Shown here piece by piece: positions 12,990 to 28,300 of a stretch of 64,000 bases of DNA. The stretch covers positions 52,273,868 to 52,337,867 of the forward strand of contig OY735206.1 of assembly GCA_963457665.1 (NCBI GenBank), given 5' to 3'. Under the pieces are notes generated by a model, which was not told the origin of the DNA, made no database searches, and saw only the letters and a program-made list of their open reading frames with translations. Each line of letters begins with the position of its first letter. Position 1 is the first letter of the stretch. Made by a program: the position numbers and the translations under genes. This stretch comes from Thysanoteuthis rhombus. Its lineage: Eukaryota; Mollusca; Cephalopoda; Oegopsida; Thysanoteuthidae.

Positions 12990-15900
12990 TTAAGCCATCA
13001 TGAATCTGAACCTACAACTAAAGTCAAAGGCAGTCCGAAACAGAGAATGGATATTGAGCCATCATGAATATGAACTTACGCTTAAAGTCAAAGGCAGTCC
13101 CAAATAGAGAATGGATATTGAGCCATCAAGAATCTGAACCTACACTTAAAGTCAAAGGTAGTCCCAGATACAGAATGGATATTGAGCAATCATGAATCTG
13201 AACCTGCACTTAAAGTCAAAGGCAGTCCCAGATAGAGAATGGATATTCAGCCATCATGAATCTGAACCTACACTTAAAGTCAAAGGCAGTCCTAAATAGA
13301 GAATGGATATTGAGCCATCATGAATCTGAACCTACACTTAAAGTCAATGGCAGTCCCAGATAGAGAATGGATATTGAGCCAGCATGAATCTGAACCTACA
13401 CTTAAAGTCGAAGGCAGTCCCAGATAGAGAATGGATATTGAGCCATCATGAATCTGAACCTACTCTTAAAGTCAAAGGCAGTCCCAGATAGAAAATGGAT
13501 ATTGAGCCATCATGAATCTGAACCTACACTTAAAGTCAGAGGCAGTCCGAAATAGAGAATGGATATTGAGCCATCATGAATCTGAACCTACACATGAAGT
13601 CAAAGGCAGTCCGAGATAGAGAATGGATATAGAGCCATCATGAATCTGAACCTACACTTAAAGTCAAAGGCAGTCCCAAATAGAGAATGGATATTGAGCC
13701 ATCATGAATCTGAACCTACACTTAAACTCAAAGGCAGTCTTAAATAGAGAATGGATATCGACACATCGTGAATATGAACCTACACTTAAAGTCAAAGGCA
13801 GCCACAGATAGAGAATGGATATTGAGCCATCATGAATCTGAACCTACACTTGAAGTTAAAGGCAGTCCAAGATAGAGAATGATATTGAGCCATCATGAAT
13901 CTGAACCTACACTTAAAGTCAATGGCAGTCTTAGATAGAGAATGATATTGAGCAATCGTGAATCTGAACCTACACTTAAAGTCAATGGCAGTCCAAGATA
14001 GAGAATGGATGTTGAGACATCATGAATCTGAACCTACCCTTAAAGTCAGAGGCAGTCCAAAATAGAGAATGGATATTGAGCCATCATGAATATGAACTTA
14101 CGCTTAACATCAAAGGCAGTGCGAAATAGAGGATGGATATTGAGCCATAAGAAATTTGAACCTACACTTAAAGTCGAAGGCAGTCCCAGATAGAGAATGG
14201 ATATTGAGCCATCGTGAATCTGAACCTACATTTAAAGTAAAACGCAGTCCGAGATAAAGAATAATATTGAGCCATCATGAATCTGAACCTACACTTAAAG
14301 TCAAAGGCAGTCCGAGATAGAGAATGGATATTGAGCCATCTTTAATCTGAACCTACACTTAAAGTCAAAGGCAGTCCGAGATAGAGGATGGATATTGAGC
14401 CATCATGAATCTGAACCTACACTTAAAGTCAAAGGCAGTCCCAGATAGAGAATGGATATTTAGCCATCATGAATCTGAACCTACACATAAAGTCAAAGGC
14501 AGTCCGAGATAGAGAATGGATATTGAGATATCATGAATCTGAACATACACTTAAAGTCAAAGGCAGTCCGGAATAGAGAATGGATATTGAGCAATCATGA
14601 ATCTGAACCTACACTTAAAGTCAAAGTTAGTCCCAAATAGAGAATGGATATCGGGCCATCATGAATCTGAACCTACACTTAAAGTCAAAGGCAGTCCCCA
14701 ATAGAGAATGGATATTGAGCCATCATGAATCTGAACCTACACTTAAAGTCAAAGGCAGTCCCAAATAGAGAATGGATATTGAGCAATCATGAATCTGAAC
14801 CTACACTTAAAGTCAAAGGCAGTCCGAGATAGAGAATGGATATTGAGCTATCATGAATCTGAATCTACACTTAAAGTCAAAGGCAGTCCTAAATAGAGAA
14901 TGGATATTGAGCCATCATGAATCGGAACCTACACTTAAAGTCAAAGGCAGTCCGAGATAGAGAATGGATATTGTGACATCATGAATATGAACCTACACCT
15001 AAAGTAAAAGGCAGTCCGAAACAGAGAATGGATATTGAGCCATCATGAATATGAACTTACGCTTAAAGTCAAAGGCAGTCCCAGATAGAGAATGGATATT
15101 GAACCATCATGAATCTGAACCTACACTTAAAGTCAAAGGCAGTCCCAAATAGAGAATGGATATTGAGCAATCGTGAATCTGAACTTACACTTAAAGTCAA
15201 AGGCAGTCCCAAATAGAGAATGGATATTGAGCCATCATGAATCTGAACCTACACTTAAAGTCAAAGGCAGTCCAAAATAGAGAATGGATTTTGAGCCATC
15301 GTGAATCTGAACCTTCACTTAAAGTCAAAGGCAGTCCGAGATAAAGAAGGGATATTGTGCCTTCATGAATATGAACCTACACTTAAAGTCAAAGGCAGTC
15401 CCAGATGGAGAATTGATATTGAGCCATCATGAATCTGAACCTACACTTAAAGTCGAAGGCAGTCTGATATAGAGAATGGATATTGAGCCATCATGAATAT
15501 GAACCTACAACTAAAGTCAAAGGCAGTCCGAAACAGAGAATGGATATTGAGCCATCATGAATATGAACTTACGCTTAAAGTCAAAGGCAGTCCGAGATAG
15601 AGAATGGATATTGAGCCATCAAGAATCTGAACCTACACTTAAAGTCAAAGGCAGTCCCAGATAGAGAATGGATATTGAGCCATCATGAATCTGAACCTGC
15701 ACTTAAAGTCAAAGGCAGTCCCAGATAGAGAATGGATATTGAGCCATCATGAATCTGAACCTACACTTAAAGTCAAAGGCAGTCCTAAATAGAGAATGGA
15801 TATTGAGCCATCATGAATCTGAACCTACACTTTAAGTCAATGGCAGTCCCAGATAGAGAATGGATATTGAGCCAGCATGAATCTGAACCTACACTTAAAG

Positions 15901-16685
15901 TCGAAGGCAGTCCCAGATAGAGAATGGATATTGAGCCATCATGAATCTGAACCTACTCTCAAAGTCAAAGGCAGTCCCAGATAGAAAATGGATATTGAGC
16001 CATCATGAATCTGAACCTACACTTAAAGTCAGAGGCAGTCCGAAATAGAGATTGGATATTGAGCCATCATGAATCTGAACCTACACATTAAGTCAAAGGC
16101 AGTCCGAGATAGAGAATGGATATAGAGCCATCATGAATCTGAACCTACACTTAAAGTCAAAGGCAGTCCCAAATAGAGAATGGATATTGAGCCATCATGA
16201 ATCTGAACCAACACTTAAACTCAAAGGCAGTCCTAAATAGAGAATGGATATCGACACATCGTGAATATGAACCTACACTTAAAGTCAAAGGCAGCCACAG
16301 ATAGAGAATGGATATTGAGCCATCATGAATCTGAACCTACACTGGAAGTTAAAGGCAGTCCAAGATAGAGAATGATATTGAGCCATCATGAATCTGAACC
16401 TACACTTAAAGTTAAAGGCAGTCCTAGATAGAGAATGATATTGAGCAATCGTGAATCTGAACCTACATTTAAAGTCAATGGCAGTCCAAGATAGAGAATG
16501 GATGTTGAGACATCATGAATCTGAACTTACCCTTAAAGTCAAAGGCAGTCCAAAATAGAGAATGGATATTGAGCCATCATGAATATGAACTTACGCTTAA
16601 CATCAAAGGCAGTGCGAAATAGAGGATGGATATTGAGCCATAAGAAATTTGAACCTACACTTAAAGTCGAAGGCAGTCCCAAATA
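12990..16685. repeat. 1.2-kb satellite block repeated at 2,493-bp spacing
   Basis: The segment about 12,990-14,190 is repeated at about 15,483-16,683. Rare landmarks fall at the same 2,493-bp offset: CAGCATGAATC (13,381/15,874), TAAATAGAGAATGGATATCG (13,741/16,234), CGCTTAACATC (14,101/16,594). The offset is 39 monomers minus 3 bp, explained by three 63-bp units. The intervening 14.2-15.5 kb is ordinary variable satellite. Confidence 0.85.
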
Positions 16686-18559
16686 GAGAATGGATATTGA
16701 GCCATCATGAATCTGAACCTACACCTAAAGTCAAAGGCACTCCGAAATAGAGAATTGATATTGAGCCATCATGAATCTGAACCTACACTTAAAGTCAAAG
16801 GCAGTCCCAAATAGAGAATGGTTATTAAGCCATCATGAATCTGAACCTACACTTAAAGTTCAAGGCAGTCCGAGATAGAGAATGATATTGAGCCATCATG
16901 AATCTGAACCTACACTTAAAGTCAAAAGCAGTCCGAGAAAAAGAATGGATATTGAACCATCATGAATCTGAACCTACACTTGAAGTCAAAGGCAGTCCCA
17001 GATAAAGAATGGATATTGAGCCATCATGAATCTGAACCTACACTTGAAGTCAAAGGCAGTCCCAGATAGAGAATTAAAATTGAGCCATCACGAATCTGAA
17101 CCAACACTTAAAGTCAAAGGCAGTCCAAGATAGAGAATGGATATTGAGCAATCATGAATCTGAACCTACACCTAAAGTCAAAGGCAGTCCAAAATAGAGA
17201 ATGGATATTAAGCCATCATGAATCTGAACCTACACTTAAAGTCAAAGGCAGTCCCAGATAGAAAATGGATATTGAGCCATCATGAATCTGAACCTACACT
17301 TAACGTCAGAGGCAGTCCCAAATAGAGAATGGATATTGAGCCATCGTGAATCTGAACCTACACTTAAACTCAAAGGCAGTCCTAAATAGAGAATGGATAT
17401 CGACACATCGTGAATATGAACCTACACTTAAAGTCGAAGGCAGTCACAGATAGAGAATGGATATTGAGCCATCATGAATCTGAACCTGCACTTAAAGTCA
17501 AAGGCAGTCCCAGATAGAGAATGGATATTGAGCCATCATGAATCTGAACCTACACTTAAAGTCAAAGGCAGTCCGAAATAGAGAATGATATTGAGCAATC
17601 ATGAATCTGAACCTACACTTAAAGTCAAAGGCAGTCCGAGATAGAGAATGGATGTTGAGACATCATGAATCTGAACTTACACCTAAAGTCAAAAGCAGTC
17701 CAAAATAGAGAATGGATATTGAGCCATCATGAATATAAACTTACGCTTAAAGTCAAAGGCAGTCCGAAATAGAGGATGGATATTGAGCCATCAAGAATTT
17801 GAACCTACACTTAAAGTCAAAGGCAGTCTGAGATAGAAAATGGATATTGATCCATCGTGAATCTGAAACTACACCTAAAGTCAAAGGCAGTCCCAGATAG
17901 AGAATTGATATTGAGCCATCATGAATCTGAACCTACACTTAAAGTCAAAGGCAGTCCGAGATAGAGAATGGATATTGAGACATCATGAATATGAACCTAC
18001 AACTAAAGTCAAAGGCAGTCCGAAACAGAGAATGGATATTGAGCCATCATGAATATGAACCTACACTTAAAGTTAAAGGCAATCCGAGAGAGAGAATGGA
18101 TATTGAGCCATCATGAATCTGAACTTACACTTAAAGTCGAAGGCAGTCCCAGATAGAGAATGGATATTGAGCCATCATGAATCTGAACCTACACTTTAAG
18201 TCAAAGGCAGTCCCAGATAGAAAATGGATATTGAGCCATCATGAATCTGAACCTATACTTAAAGTCTAAAGCAGTCCGAAATAGAGAATGGATATTGAGC
18301 CATCATGAATCTGAATCTACACTTAAATCAAAGGCAGTCCCAGGTAAAGAATGGATATTGAGCCATCATGAATCTGAACCTACACTTAAAGTCAAAGGCA
18401 GTCCAAGATAAAGAATGGATATTGAGCAATCATGAATCTGAACCTACACCTAAAGTCAAATGCAGTCCAAAAAAGAGAATGGATATTGAGCTATCATGAA
18501 TCTGAACCTACACCTAAAGTCAATGGCAGTCCGAGATAGAGAATGGATATTGAGCCATC

Positions 18560-20920
18560 ATGAATCTGAACCTACACTTAAAGTCAAAGGCAGTCCAAAA
18601 TAGAGAATGGATATTGAGCCATCGTGAATCTGAACCTACACGTAAAATCAAAGGCAGTCCCAAATAGAGAATGGATATTGAGCCAGCATGAATCTGAACC
18701 TACACTTAAAGTCGAAGGCAGTCCCAGAGAGAGAATTGATATTGAGCCATCATGAATCTGAACCAACTCTTAAAGTCAAAAGAAGTCCCAGATAGAAAAT
18801 GGATATTGAGCCATCATGAATCTGAACCTATACTTAAAGTCTAAGGCAGTCCGAAATAGAGAATGGATATTAAGCCATCATGAATCTGAACCTACACATA
18901 AAGTCAAAGGCAGTTCGAGATAGAAAATGGATATTGAGCCATCATGAATCTGAACCTACACTTAAAGTCAAAGGCAGTCCCAAATAGAAAATGGATATTG
19001 AGCCATCGTGAATCTGAACCTACACTTAAAGTTAAAGGCAGTCCTAGATAGAGAATGATATTGAGCAATCATGAATCTGAACCTACACTTAAAGTCAAAG
19101 GCAGTCCGAGATAGAGAATGGATGTTTGAGCCATCATGAATCTGAACCTACAACTAAAGTCAAAGGCAGTCCTAAATAGAGAATGGATATCGACATATGG
19201 AGAATATGAACCTACACTTAAAGTCGAGGGCAGTCACAGATAGAGAATGGATATTGAGCCATCATGAATCTGAACCTACACTTGAAGTTAAAGGCAGTCC
19301 AAGATAGAGAATGATATTGAGCCATCATGAATCTGAACCTACACTTAAAGTTAAAGGCAGTCCTAGATAGAGAATGATATTGAGCAATCATGAATCTGAA
19401 CCTACACTTAAAGTCAAAGGCAGTCCGAGATAGAGAATGGATGTTTGAGCCATCATGAATCTGAACCTACAACTAAAGTCAAAGGCAGTCCAAAATAGAG
19501 AATGGATATTGAGCCATCATGAATATGAACTTACGCTCGAAGTCAAAGGCAGTCCGAAATAGAGAATGGATATTGAGCCATCATGAATCTGAACCTACAC
19601 ATAAAGTCAAAGGCAGTCCGAGATAGAGAATGGATATTGAGCCATCATGAATCTGAACCTACACTTAAAGTCAAAGACAGTCCAAAATATTGAATGGATA
19701 TTGAGCCATCATGAATCTGAACCTACACTAAAAGTCAAAAGCAGTCCGAGAAAAAGAATGGATATTGAACCATCATGAATCTGAACCTACACTTGAAGTC
19801 AAAGGCAGTCCAAAATAGAGAATGGATATTGAGCCATCATGGATCTGAACCTACACTTAAATCAAAGGCAGTCCCAGATAGAGAATGGATATTGAGCCAT
19901 CATGAATCTGAACCTACACTTAAAGTCAAAGGCAGTCCAAGATAAAGAATGGATATTGAGCCATCATGAATCTGAACCTACACTTAAAGTCAAAGGCAGT
20001 CCCAAATAGAGAATGGATATTGAGCCAGCATGAATCTGAACCTACACTTAAAGTCGAAGGCAGTCCCAGATAGAGAATGGATATTGAGCCATCATGAATC
20101 TGAACCAACTCTTAAAGTCAAAAGCAGTCCCAGATAGAAAATGGATATTGAGCCATCATGAATCTGAACCTATACTTAAAGTCTAAGGCAGTCCGAAATA
20201 GAAAATGGATATTGAGCCATCGTGAATCTGAACCTACACATAAAGTCAAAGGCAGTTCGAGATAGAAAATGGATATTGAGCCATCATGAATCTGAACCTA
20301 CACTTAAAGTCAAAGGCAGTCCCAAATAGAAAATGGATATTGAGCCATCGTGAATCTGAACCTACACTTAAACTCAAAGGAAGTCCTAAATAGAGAATGG
20401 ATATCGACATATGGAGAATATGAACCTACACTTACAGTCGAGGGCAGTCACAGATAGAGAATGGATATTGAGCCATCATGAATCTGAACCTACACTTGAA
20501 GTTAAAGGCAGTCCAAGATAGAGAATGATATTGAGCCATCATGAATCTGAACCTACACTTAAAGTTAAAGGCAGTCCTAGATAGAGAATGATATTGAGCC
20601 ATCATGAATCTGAACCTACAACTAAAGTCAAAGGCAGTCCAAAATAGAGAATGGATATTGAGCCATCATGAATATGAACTTACGCTCAAAGTCAAAGGCA
20701 GTCCGAAATAGAGAATGGATATTGAGCCATCATGAATCTGAACCTACACTTAAAGTCAAAGGCAGTCCGAGATAGAGAATGGATATTGAGCCATCATGAA
20801 TCTGAACCTACACTTAAAGTCAAAGACAGTCCGAAATATAGAATGGATATTGAGCCATCATGAATCTGAACCTACACTAAAAGTCAAAAGCAGTCCGAGA
20901 AAAAGAATGGATATTGAACC
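18560..20920. repeat. ~1.2-1.3-kb near-tandem satellite duplication with whole-monomer indels
   Basis: Landmarks in the first copy recur at offset 1,342 (18,584/19,926), then 1,214 (19,201/20,415), then 1,149 (19,671/20,820). The copy is collinear, but the second lost two monomers and later one more. Differences between copies are few (for example AGAGAGAGAATTG against AGATAGAGAATGG). This is what unequal exchange or replication slippage between monomers would leave. Confidence 0.8.
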
Positions 20921-20924
20921 ATCA

Positions 20925-23900
20925 TGAATCTGAACCTACACTTGAAGTCAAAGGCAGTCCAAAATAGAGAATGGATATTGAGCCATCATGGATCTGAACC
21001 TACACTTAAATCAAAGGCAGTCCCAGATAGAGAATGGATATTGAGCCATCATGAATCTGAACCTACACTTAAAGTCAAAGGCAGTCCAAGATAAAGAATG
21101 GATATTGAGCCATCATGAATCTGAACCTACACTTAAAGTCAAAGGCAGTCCCAGATAGAGAATGGATATTGAGCCATCATGAATCTGAACCTTCACCTAA
21201 AGTCAAAGGCAGTCCAAAATAGAGAATGGATATTGAGCCATCATGAATCTGAACCTACACTTAAAGTCATAGGCAGTCCTAGATAGAGAATGGATATTGA
21301 GCCATCATGAATCTGAACCTACACTTAAAGTCAGAGGCAGTCCCAAATAGAGAATGGATATTGAGCCATCGTGAATCTGAACCTACACTTAAACTCAAAG
21401 GCAGTCCTAAATAGAGAATGGATATTGACACATCGTGAATATGAACCTACACTTAAAGTCGAAGGCAGTCACAGATAGAGAATGGATATTGAGCCATCAT
21501 GAATCTGAACCTACACTTGAAGTTAAAGGCAGTCCAAGATAGAGAATGATATTGAGCCATCATGAATCTGAACCTACACTTAAAGTTAAAGGCAGTCCTA
21601 GATAGAGAATGATATTGAGCAATCATGAATCTGAACCTACACTTAAATCAAAGACAGTCCCAGATAGAGAATGGATATTGAGACATCATGAATATGAACC
21701 TACACCTAAAGTCAAAGGCAGTCCGAAACAGAGAATGGATATTGAGCCATCATGAATATGAACTTACGCTTAAAGTCAAAGGCAGTCCGAGATAGAGAAT
21801 GGATGTTGAGACATCATGAATCTGAACATACCCTTAAAGTCAAAGGCAGTCCAAAATAGAGAATGGATATTGAGCCATCATGAATCTGAACCTACACATA
21901 AAGTCAAAGGCAGTCCCAGATAGAGAATGGATATTGAGCCATCATGAATCTGAACCTACACTTAAAGTCAAAGGCAGTACGAAATAGAGAATGGATATTG
22001 AGCCATCGTGAATCTGAACCTACACTTAAAGTCAAAGGCAGTCCGAGATAAAGAAAGGATATTGTGCCATCATGAATATGAACCTACACTTAAAGTCAAA
22101 GACAGTCCCAGATGGAGAATTGATATTGAGCCATCATGAATCTGAACCTACACTTAAAGTCAAAGGCAGTCCAAGATAGAGAATGGATATTGAGACATCA
22201 TGAATCTGAACCTACAACTAAAGTCAAAGGCAGTCCGAAACAGAGAATGGATATTGAGCCATCATGAATATGAACTTACGCTTAAAGTCAAAGGCAGTCC
22301 GAGATAGAGAATGGATATTGAGCCATCAAGAATCTGAACCTACACTTAAAGTCAAAGGTAGTCCCAGATACAGGATGGATATTGAGCCATCATGAATCTG
22401 AACCTACACTTAAAGTCAAAGGCAGTCCAAGATAGAGAATGGATATTGAGCCATCATGAATCTGAACCTACACTTAAAGTCAAAGGCAGTCCCAAATAGA
22501 GAATGGATATTGAGCCAGCATGAATCTGAACCTACACTTAAAGTCGAAGGCAGTCCCAGATAGAGAATGGATATTGAGCCATCATTAATCTGAACCTACT
22601 CTTAAAGTCAAAGGCAGTCCCAGATAGAAAATGGATATTGAGCCATCATGAATCTGAACCTACACTTAAAGTCAAAGGCAGTCCGAAATAGAGAATGGAT
22701 ATTGAGCCATCATGAATCTGAACCTATACTTGAAGTTAAAGGCAGTCCAAGATAGAGAAAGATATTGAGCCATCATGGATCTGAACCTACACTTAAACTT
22801 GAAGGCAGTCCTAGATAGAGAATGATATTGAGCAATCATGAATCTGAACGTACACTTAAAGTCAAAGGCAGTCCGAGATAGAGAATGGATGTTGAGACAT
22901 CATGAATCTGAACCTACACCTAAAGTCAAAGGCAGTCCGAAATAGAGAATGGATATTGAGCCATCATGAATATGAACTTACGCTTAAAGTCAAAGGCAGT
23001 CCGAAATAGAGGATGGATATTGAGCCATCAAGAATTTGAACGTACACTTAAAGTCGAAGGCAGTCCCAGATAGAGAATGGATATTGAGCCATCGTGAATC
23101 TGAACCTACATTTAAAGTAAAAGGCAGTCCGAGATAAAGAATGATATTGAACCATCATGAATCTGAACCTACACTTGAAGTCAAAGGCAGTCCAAAATAG
23201 AGAATGGATATTGAGCCATCATGGATCTGAACCTACACTTAAATCAAAGGCAGTCCCAGATAGAGAATGGATATTGAGCCATCATGAATCTGAACCTACA
23301 CTTAAAGTCAAAGGCAGTCCAAGATAAAGAATGGATATTGAGCCATCATGAATCTGAACCTACACTTAAAGTCAAAGGCAGTCCCAGATAGAGAATGGAT
23401 ATTGAGCCATCATGAATCTGAACCTTCACCTAAAGTCAAAGGCAGTCCAAAATAGAGAATGGATATTGAGCCATCATGAATCTGAACCTACACTTAAAGT
23501 CATAGGCAGTCCTAGATAGAGAATGGATATTGAGCCATCATGAATCTGAACCTACACTTAAAGTCAGAGGCAGTCCCAAATAGAGAATGGATATTGAGCC
23601 ATCGTGAATCTGAACCTACACTTAAACTCAAAGGCAGTCCTAAATAGAGAATGGATATTGACACATCGTGAATATGAACCTACACTTAAAGTCGAAGGCA
23701 GTCACAGATAGAGAATGGATATTGAGCCATCATGAATCTGAACCTACACTTGAAGTTAAAGGCAGTCCAAGATAGAGAATGATATTGAGCCATCATGAAT
23801 CTGAACCTACACTTAAAGTTAAAGGCAGTCCTAGATAGAGAATGATATTGAGCAATCATGAATCTGAACCTACACTTAAATCAAAGACAGTCCCAGATAG

Positions 23901-25390
23901 AGAATGGATATTGAGACATCATGAATATGAACCTACACCTAAAGTCAAAGGCAGTCCGAAACAGAGAATGGATATTGAGCCATCATGAATATGAACTTAC
24001 GCTTAAAGTCAAAGGCAGTCCGAGATAGAGAATGGATGTTGAGACATCATGAATCTGAACATACCCTTAAAGTCAAAGGCAGTCCAAAATAGAGAATGGA
24101 TATTGAGCCATCATGAATCTGAACCTACACATAAAGTCAAAGGCAGTCCCAGATAGAGAATGGATATTGAGCCATCATGAATCTGAACCTACACTTAAAG
24201 TCAAAGGCAGTACGAAATAGAGAATGGATATTGAGCCATCGTGAATCTGAACCTACACTTAAAGTCAAAGGCAGTCCGAGATAAAGAAAGGATATTGTGC
24301 CATCATGAATATGAACCTACACTTAAAGTCAAAGACAGTCCCAGATGGAGAATTGATATTGAGCCATCATGAATCTGAACCTACACTTAAAGTCAAAGGC
24401 AGTCCAAGATAGAGAATGGATATTGAGACATCATGAATCTGAACCTACAACTAAAGTCAAAGGCAGTCCGAAACAGAGAATGGATATTGAGCCATCATGA
24501 ATATGAACTTACGCTTAAAGTCAAAGGCAGTCCGAGATAGAGAATGGATATTGAGCCATCAAGAATCTGAACCTACACTTAAAGTCAAAGGTAGTCCCAG
24601 ATACAGGATGGATATTGAGCCATCATGAATCTGAACCTACACTTAAAGTCAAAGGCAGTCCAAGATAGAGAATGGATATTGAGCCATCATGAATCTGAAC
24701 CTACACTTAAAGTCAAAGGCAGTCCCAAATAGAGAATGGATATTGAGCCAGCATGAATCTGAACCTACACTTAAAGTCGAAGGCAGTCCCAGATAGAGAA
24801 TGGATATTGAGCCATCATTAATCTGAACCTACTCTTAAAGTCAAAGGCAGTCCCAGATAGAAAATGGATATTGAGCCATCATGAATCTGAACCTACACTT
24901 AAAGTCAAAGGCAGTCCGAAATAGAGAATGGATATTGAGCCATCATGAATCTGAACCTATACTTGAAGTTAAAGGCAGTCCAAGATAGAGAAAGATATTG
25001 AGCCATCATGGATCTGAACCTACACTTAAACTTGAAGGCAGTCCTAGATAGAGAATGATATTGAGCAATCATGAATCTGAACGTACACTTAAAGTCAAAG
25101 GCAGTCCGAGATAGAGAATGGATGTTGAGACATCATGAATCTGAACCTACACCTAAAGTCAAAGGCAGTCCGAAATAGAGAATGGATATTGAGCCATCAT
25201 GAATATGAACTTACGCTTAAAGTCAAAGGCAGTCCGAAATAGAGGATGGATATTGAGCCATCAAGAATTTGAACGTACACTTAAAGTCGAAGGCAGTCCC
25301 AGATAGAGAATGGATATTGAGCCATCGTGAATCTGAACCTACATTTAAAGTAAAAGGCAGTCCGAGATAAAGAATGATATTGAGCCATCA
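20925..25390. repeat. 2,233-bp tandem duplication inside the satellite
   Basis: The 2,233-bp segment beginning near 20,925 is followed directly by a second copy beginning near 23,158. At every position I compared (20,941/23,174; 21,241/23,474; 21,661/23,894; 22,201/24,434; 22,801/25,034) the sequence was identical, including rare variants. The copies separate at about 25,383, where ATTGAACC is replaced by ATTGAGCC. The unit is 35 monomers minus 7 bp. It is either the youngest event in the array or an assembly duplication. Confidence 0.9.
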
Positions 25391-28300
25391 TGAATCTGAA
25401 CCTACACTTAAAGTCAAAATCAGTCCCATATAGAGAATGGATATTGAGCCATCATGAATCTGAACCTACACTTGAAGTCAAAAGCAGTCCCAAATAGAGA
25501 ATGGATATTGAGCCATCATGAATCTGAACCTACACTTAATGTCAAAGGCAGTCCGACATAGAGAATGGATATTGAAACATCATGAATCTGAACCTACACT
25601 TAAAGTCAAAGACAGTCCGAAATATAGAATGGATATTGAGCCATCATGAATCTGAACCTACACTAAAAGTCAAAAGCAGTCTGAGAAAAAGAATGGATAT
25701 TGAACCATCATGATTCTGAACCTACACTTGATGTCAAAGGCAGTCCCAGATAGAGAATTAAAATTGAGCCATCATGGATCTGAACGTACACTTAAATCAA
25801 AGGCAGTCCCAGATAGAGAATGGATATTGAGCCATCATGAATCTAAACCTACTCTTAAAGTCAAAGGCAGTCCAAGATAAAGAATGGATATTGAGCCATC
25901 ATGAATCTGAACCTACACTTAAAGTGAAAAGCAGTCCGAGATAGAGAATGGATATTGAGCAATCATGAATCTGAACCTACACCTAAAGTCAAAGGCAGTC
26001 CCAGATAGAGAATGGATATTGAGCCATCATGAATCTGAACCTACACTTAAAGTCTGAGGCAGTCCGAAATAGAGAATGGATATTGAGCCATCGTGAATCT
26101 GAACCTACACTTAAACTCAAAGGCAGTCCTAAATAGAGAATGGATATCGACACATCGTGAATATGAATCTACACTTAAAGTCGAAGGCAGTCACAGATAG
26201 AGAATGGATATTGAGCCATCATGAATCTGAACCTACACTTGAAGTTAAAGGCAGTCCAAGATAGAGAATGATATTGAGCCATCATGAATCTGAACCTACA
26301 CTTAAAGTTAAAGGCAGTCTTAGATAGAGAATGATATTGAGCAATCATGAATCTGAACCTACACTTAAAGTCAAAGGCAGTCCGAGATAGAGAATGGATA
26401 TTGAGCCATCATGAATATGAACTTACGCTTAAAGTCAAAGGCAGTCCGAAATAGAGGATGGATATTGAGCCATCAAGAATTTGAACCTACACTTAAAGTC
26501 GAAGGCAGTCCCAGATAGAGAATGGATTTTGAGCCATCGTGAATCTGAACCTACACTTAAAGTAAAAGGCAGTCCGAGATAAAGAATGATATTGAGCCAT
26601 CATGAATCTAAAAGTACACTTAAAGTCAAACGCAGTCCGAGATAGAGAATGGATATTGAGCCATCAAGAATCTGAACCTACACCTAAAGTCAAAGGCAGT
26701 CCCAAATAGAGAATGGATATTGAGCCATCATGAATCTGAACCTACACCTAAAGTCAAAGGCAGTCCCAAATAGAGAATGGTTATTGAGCCATCATGAATC
26801 TGAACCTACACTTAAAGTTCAAGGCAGTCCGAGATAGAGAATGGATATTGAGCCATCATGAATCTGAACCTACACTTAAAGTCAAAGGCAGTCCAAAATA
26901 GAGAATGGATATCGATCCATCATGACTCTGAACCTACACTTTAAGTCAAAGGCAGTCTGAGATAGAGAATGGATATTGAGCCATCATGAATCTGAACCTA
27001 CACTTAAAGTCAAAGGCAGTCCCAGATAGAGAATTGATATTTAGCCATCATGGATCTGAACCTACACTTAAATCAAAGGCAGTCCCAGATAGAGAATGGA
27101 TATTGAGCCATCATGAATCTGAACCTACACTTAAAGTCAAAGGCAGTCCAAGATAAAGAATGGATATTGAGCAATCATGAATCTGAACCTACACTTAAAG
27201 TCAAAGGCAGTCCGAGATAGAGAATGGATATTGAGCAATCATGAATCTGAACCTACACCTAAAGTCAAAGGCAGTCCAAAATAGAGAATGGATATTGAGC
27301 CATCATGAATATGAACTTACGCTTGAAGTCAAAAGCAGTCCCAGATAGAGGATGGATATTGAGCCATCATGAATCTGAACCTACACTTAAAGTCAAAGGC
27401 AGTCCGAGATAGAGAATGGATATTGAGCCATCATGAATCTGAACCTACACTTAAAGTCAAAGGCAGTCCCAAATAGAGAATGGATATTGAGCCATCATGA
27501 ATATGAACTTACGCTTGAAGTCAAAAGCAGTCCCAGATAGAGGATGGATATTGAGCCATCATGAATCTGAACCTACACTTAAAGTCAAAGGCAGTCCGAG
27601 ATAGAGAATGGATATTGAGCCATCATGAATCTGAACCTACACTTAAAGTCAAAGGCAGTCCCAAATAGAGAATGGATATTGAGCCAGCATGAATCTGAAC
27701 CTACACTTAAAGTCGAAGGCAGTCCCAGATAGAGAATGGATTTTGAGCCATCATGAATCTGAACCTACACTTAAAGTCAAAGGCAGTCCGAGATAGAGAA
27801 TGGATATTGAGCCATCGTGAATCTGAACCTACACTTAAAGTCAAAGGCAGTCCCAAATTGAGGATGGATATTGAGCAATCGTGAATTTGAACCTACACTT
27901 AAACTCAAAGGCAGTCCTAAATAGAGAATGGATATCAACACATCGTGAATATGAACCTACACTTAAAGTGGAAGGCAGTCACAGATAGAAAATGGATATT
28001 GAACCATCATGAATCTGAACCTACACTTAAAATTAAAGGCAGTCCTAGATAGAGAATGATATTGAGCAATCATGAATCTGAACTTACACTTAAAGTCAAA
28101 GGCAGTCCGAGATAGAGAATGGATGTTCAGACATCATGAATCTGAACCTACACCTTAAGTCAAAGGCAGTCCAAAATAGAGAATGGATATTGAGCCATCA
28201 TGAATATGAACTTACACTTAAAGTCAAAGGCAGTCCGAAATAGAGGATGGATATTGAGCCATCAAGAATTTGAACCTACACTTAAAGTCGAAGGCAGTCC

